61,834 nucleotides of DNA from Lachnospiraceae bacterium (GTDB lineage: Bacteria > Bacillota > Clostridia > Lachnospirales > Lachnospiraceae), in assembly GCA_017938315.1 (NCBI GenBank), contig JAGBBV010000018.1, positions 1 to 61,834 on the forward strand. The letters are read 5' to 3'. This document shows, piece by piece, positions 61,777 to 61,834 of the stretch. The position numbers and the translations under genes are program-made. Each line of letters starts with the position of its first letter. Position 1 is the stretch's first letter. The notes beneath the pieces were generated by a model that saw only the letters and a program-made list of their open reading frames with translations, was not told where the DNA came from and searched no databases.

Positions 61777-61834
61777 CTAATATTGGGAATTAAGGATAAT
61801 TCTCAGAACATTTCTAGCGTAACGAACCTAACTT

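Noticed and set aside
1-61834. CRISPR arrays, insertion sequences, rRNA genes, restriction or toxin-antitoxin operons
   Set aside because: No regularly spaced repeat array, transposase, rRNA signature or recognisable defence gene was seen on either strand.

Overview
The window looks like chromosomal DNA of a spore-forming Clostridia species, most probably Lachnospiraceae. The reasons are AT-rich DNA, strong Shine-Dalgarno (SD) sites, a T-box-controlled archaeal-type prolyl-tRNA synthetase, the conserved hup-yabO-yabP-yabQ-divIC-spoIIE-tilS-hpt-ftsH sporulation/division cluster, and many plant-glycan enzymes without export signals. Assignments rest on reading motifs by eye; no database search was run.

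Layout. 1-3.9 kb is an accessory patch: a TetR regulator cut by the window edge, two small membrane proteins, a minus-strand lipoprotein, an esterase and an XRE regulator, with one 33-nt terminator hairpin repeated on both sides of the last three. 3.96-9.7 kb is a chaperone-like operon: a J-domain/TPR protein, a short Hsp70 and an RluA pseudouridine synthase with overlapping ends. 9.7-18.3 kb holds two polytopic membrane proteins, proS with its T-box, cca, a CotS-like kinase-fold protein, a block of short GC-richer repeats and a PEGA-domain lipoprotein. 18.4-25.4 kb is the sporulation/division cluster; its SpoIIE has no membrane domain and its promoter has the 21-bp spacing known from Spo0A-activated promoters. 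25.4-28.2 kb carries three pseudaminic-acid-type sugar genes.

28.4-37.2 kb has GH13, tRNA-Tyr, tRNA-Leu, GH10, an acyltransferase, a zinc-ribbon protein, GH4 and DegV. 38.2-47.5 kb is a sugar-sensing and uptake system: an anchored binding protein, a YesM/LytS-type kinase, a YesN-type regulator and a lipoprotein binding protein, followed by a ChvE/MmsA/MmsB-type ABC importer. 47.6-53.7 kb has DegV, a minimal SufC/SufB-like (SMS-type) pair and a heterodimeric ABC exporter. 53.8-55.9 kb encodes a PTS EIIC domain fused to an EAL c-di-GMP phosphodiesterase, directly upstream of a GH51 arabinofuranosidase. Sugar sensing, uptake and intracellular pentosan breakdown therefore lie close together, and the fusion protein suggests a direct sugar-to-c-di-GMP link.

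57.8 kb to the end is acquired DNA: a tRNA 3'-end fragment with integrase-arm-like repeats, a Thr/Glu-rich lipoprotein, very small genes, a large non-coding stretch with hairpins, and a tyrosine recombinase. Three genes, one at about 2 kb and two in this right-hand element, have a good SD followed at normal distance by ATA where ATG would be expected. This is one of the most unusual signals in the window, together with the EIIC-EAL fusion.
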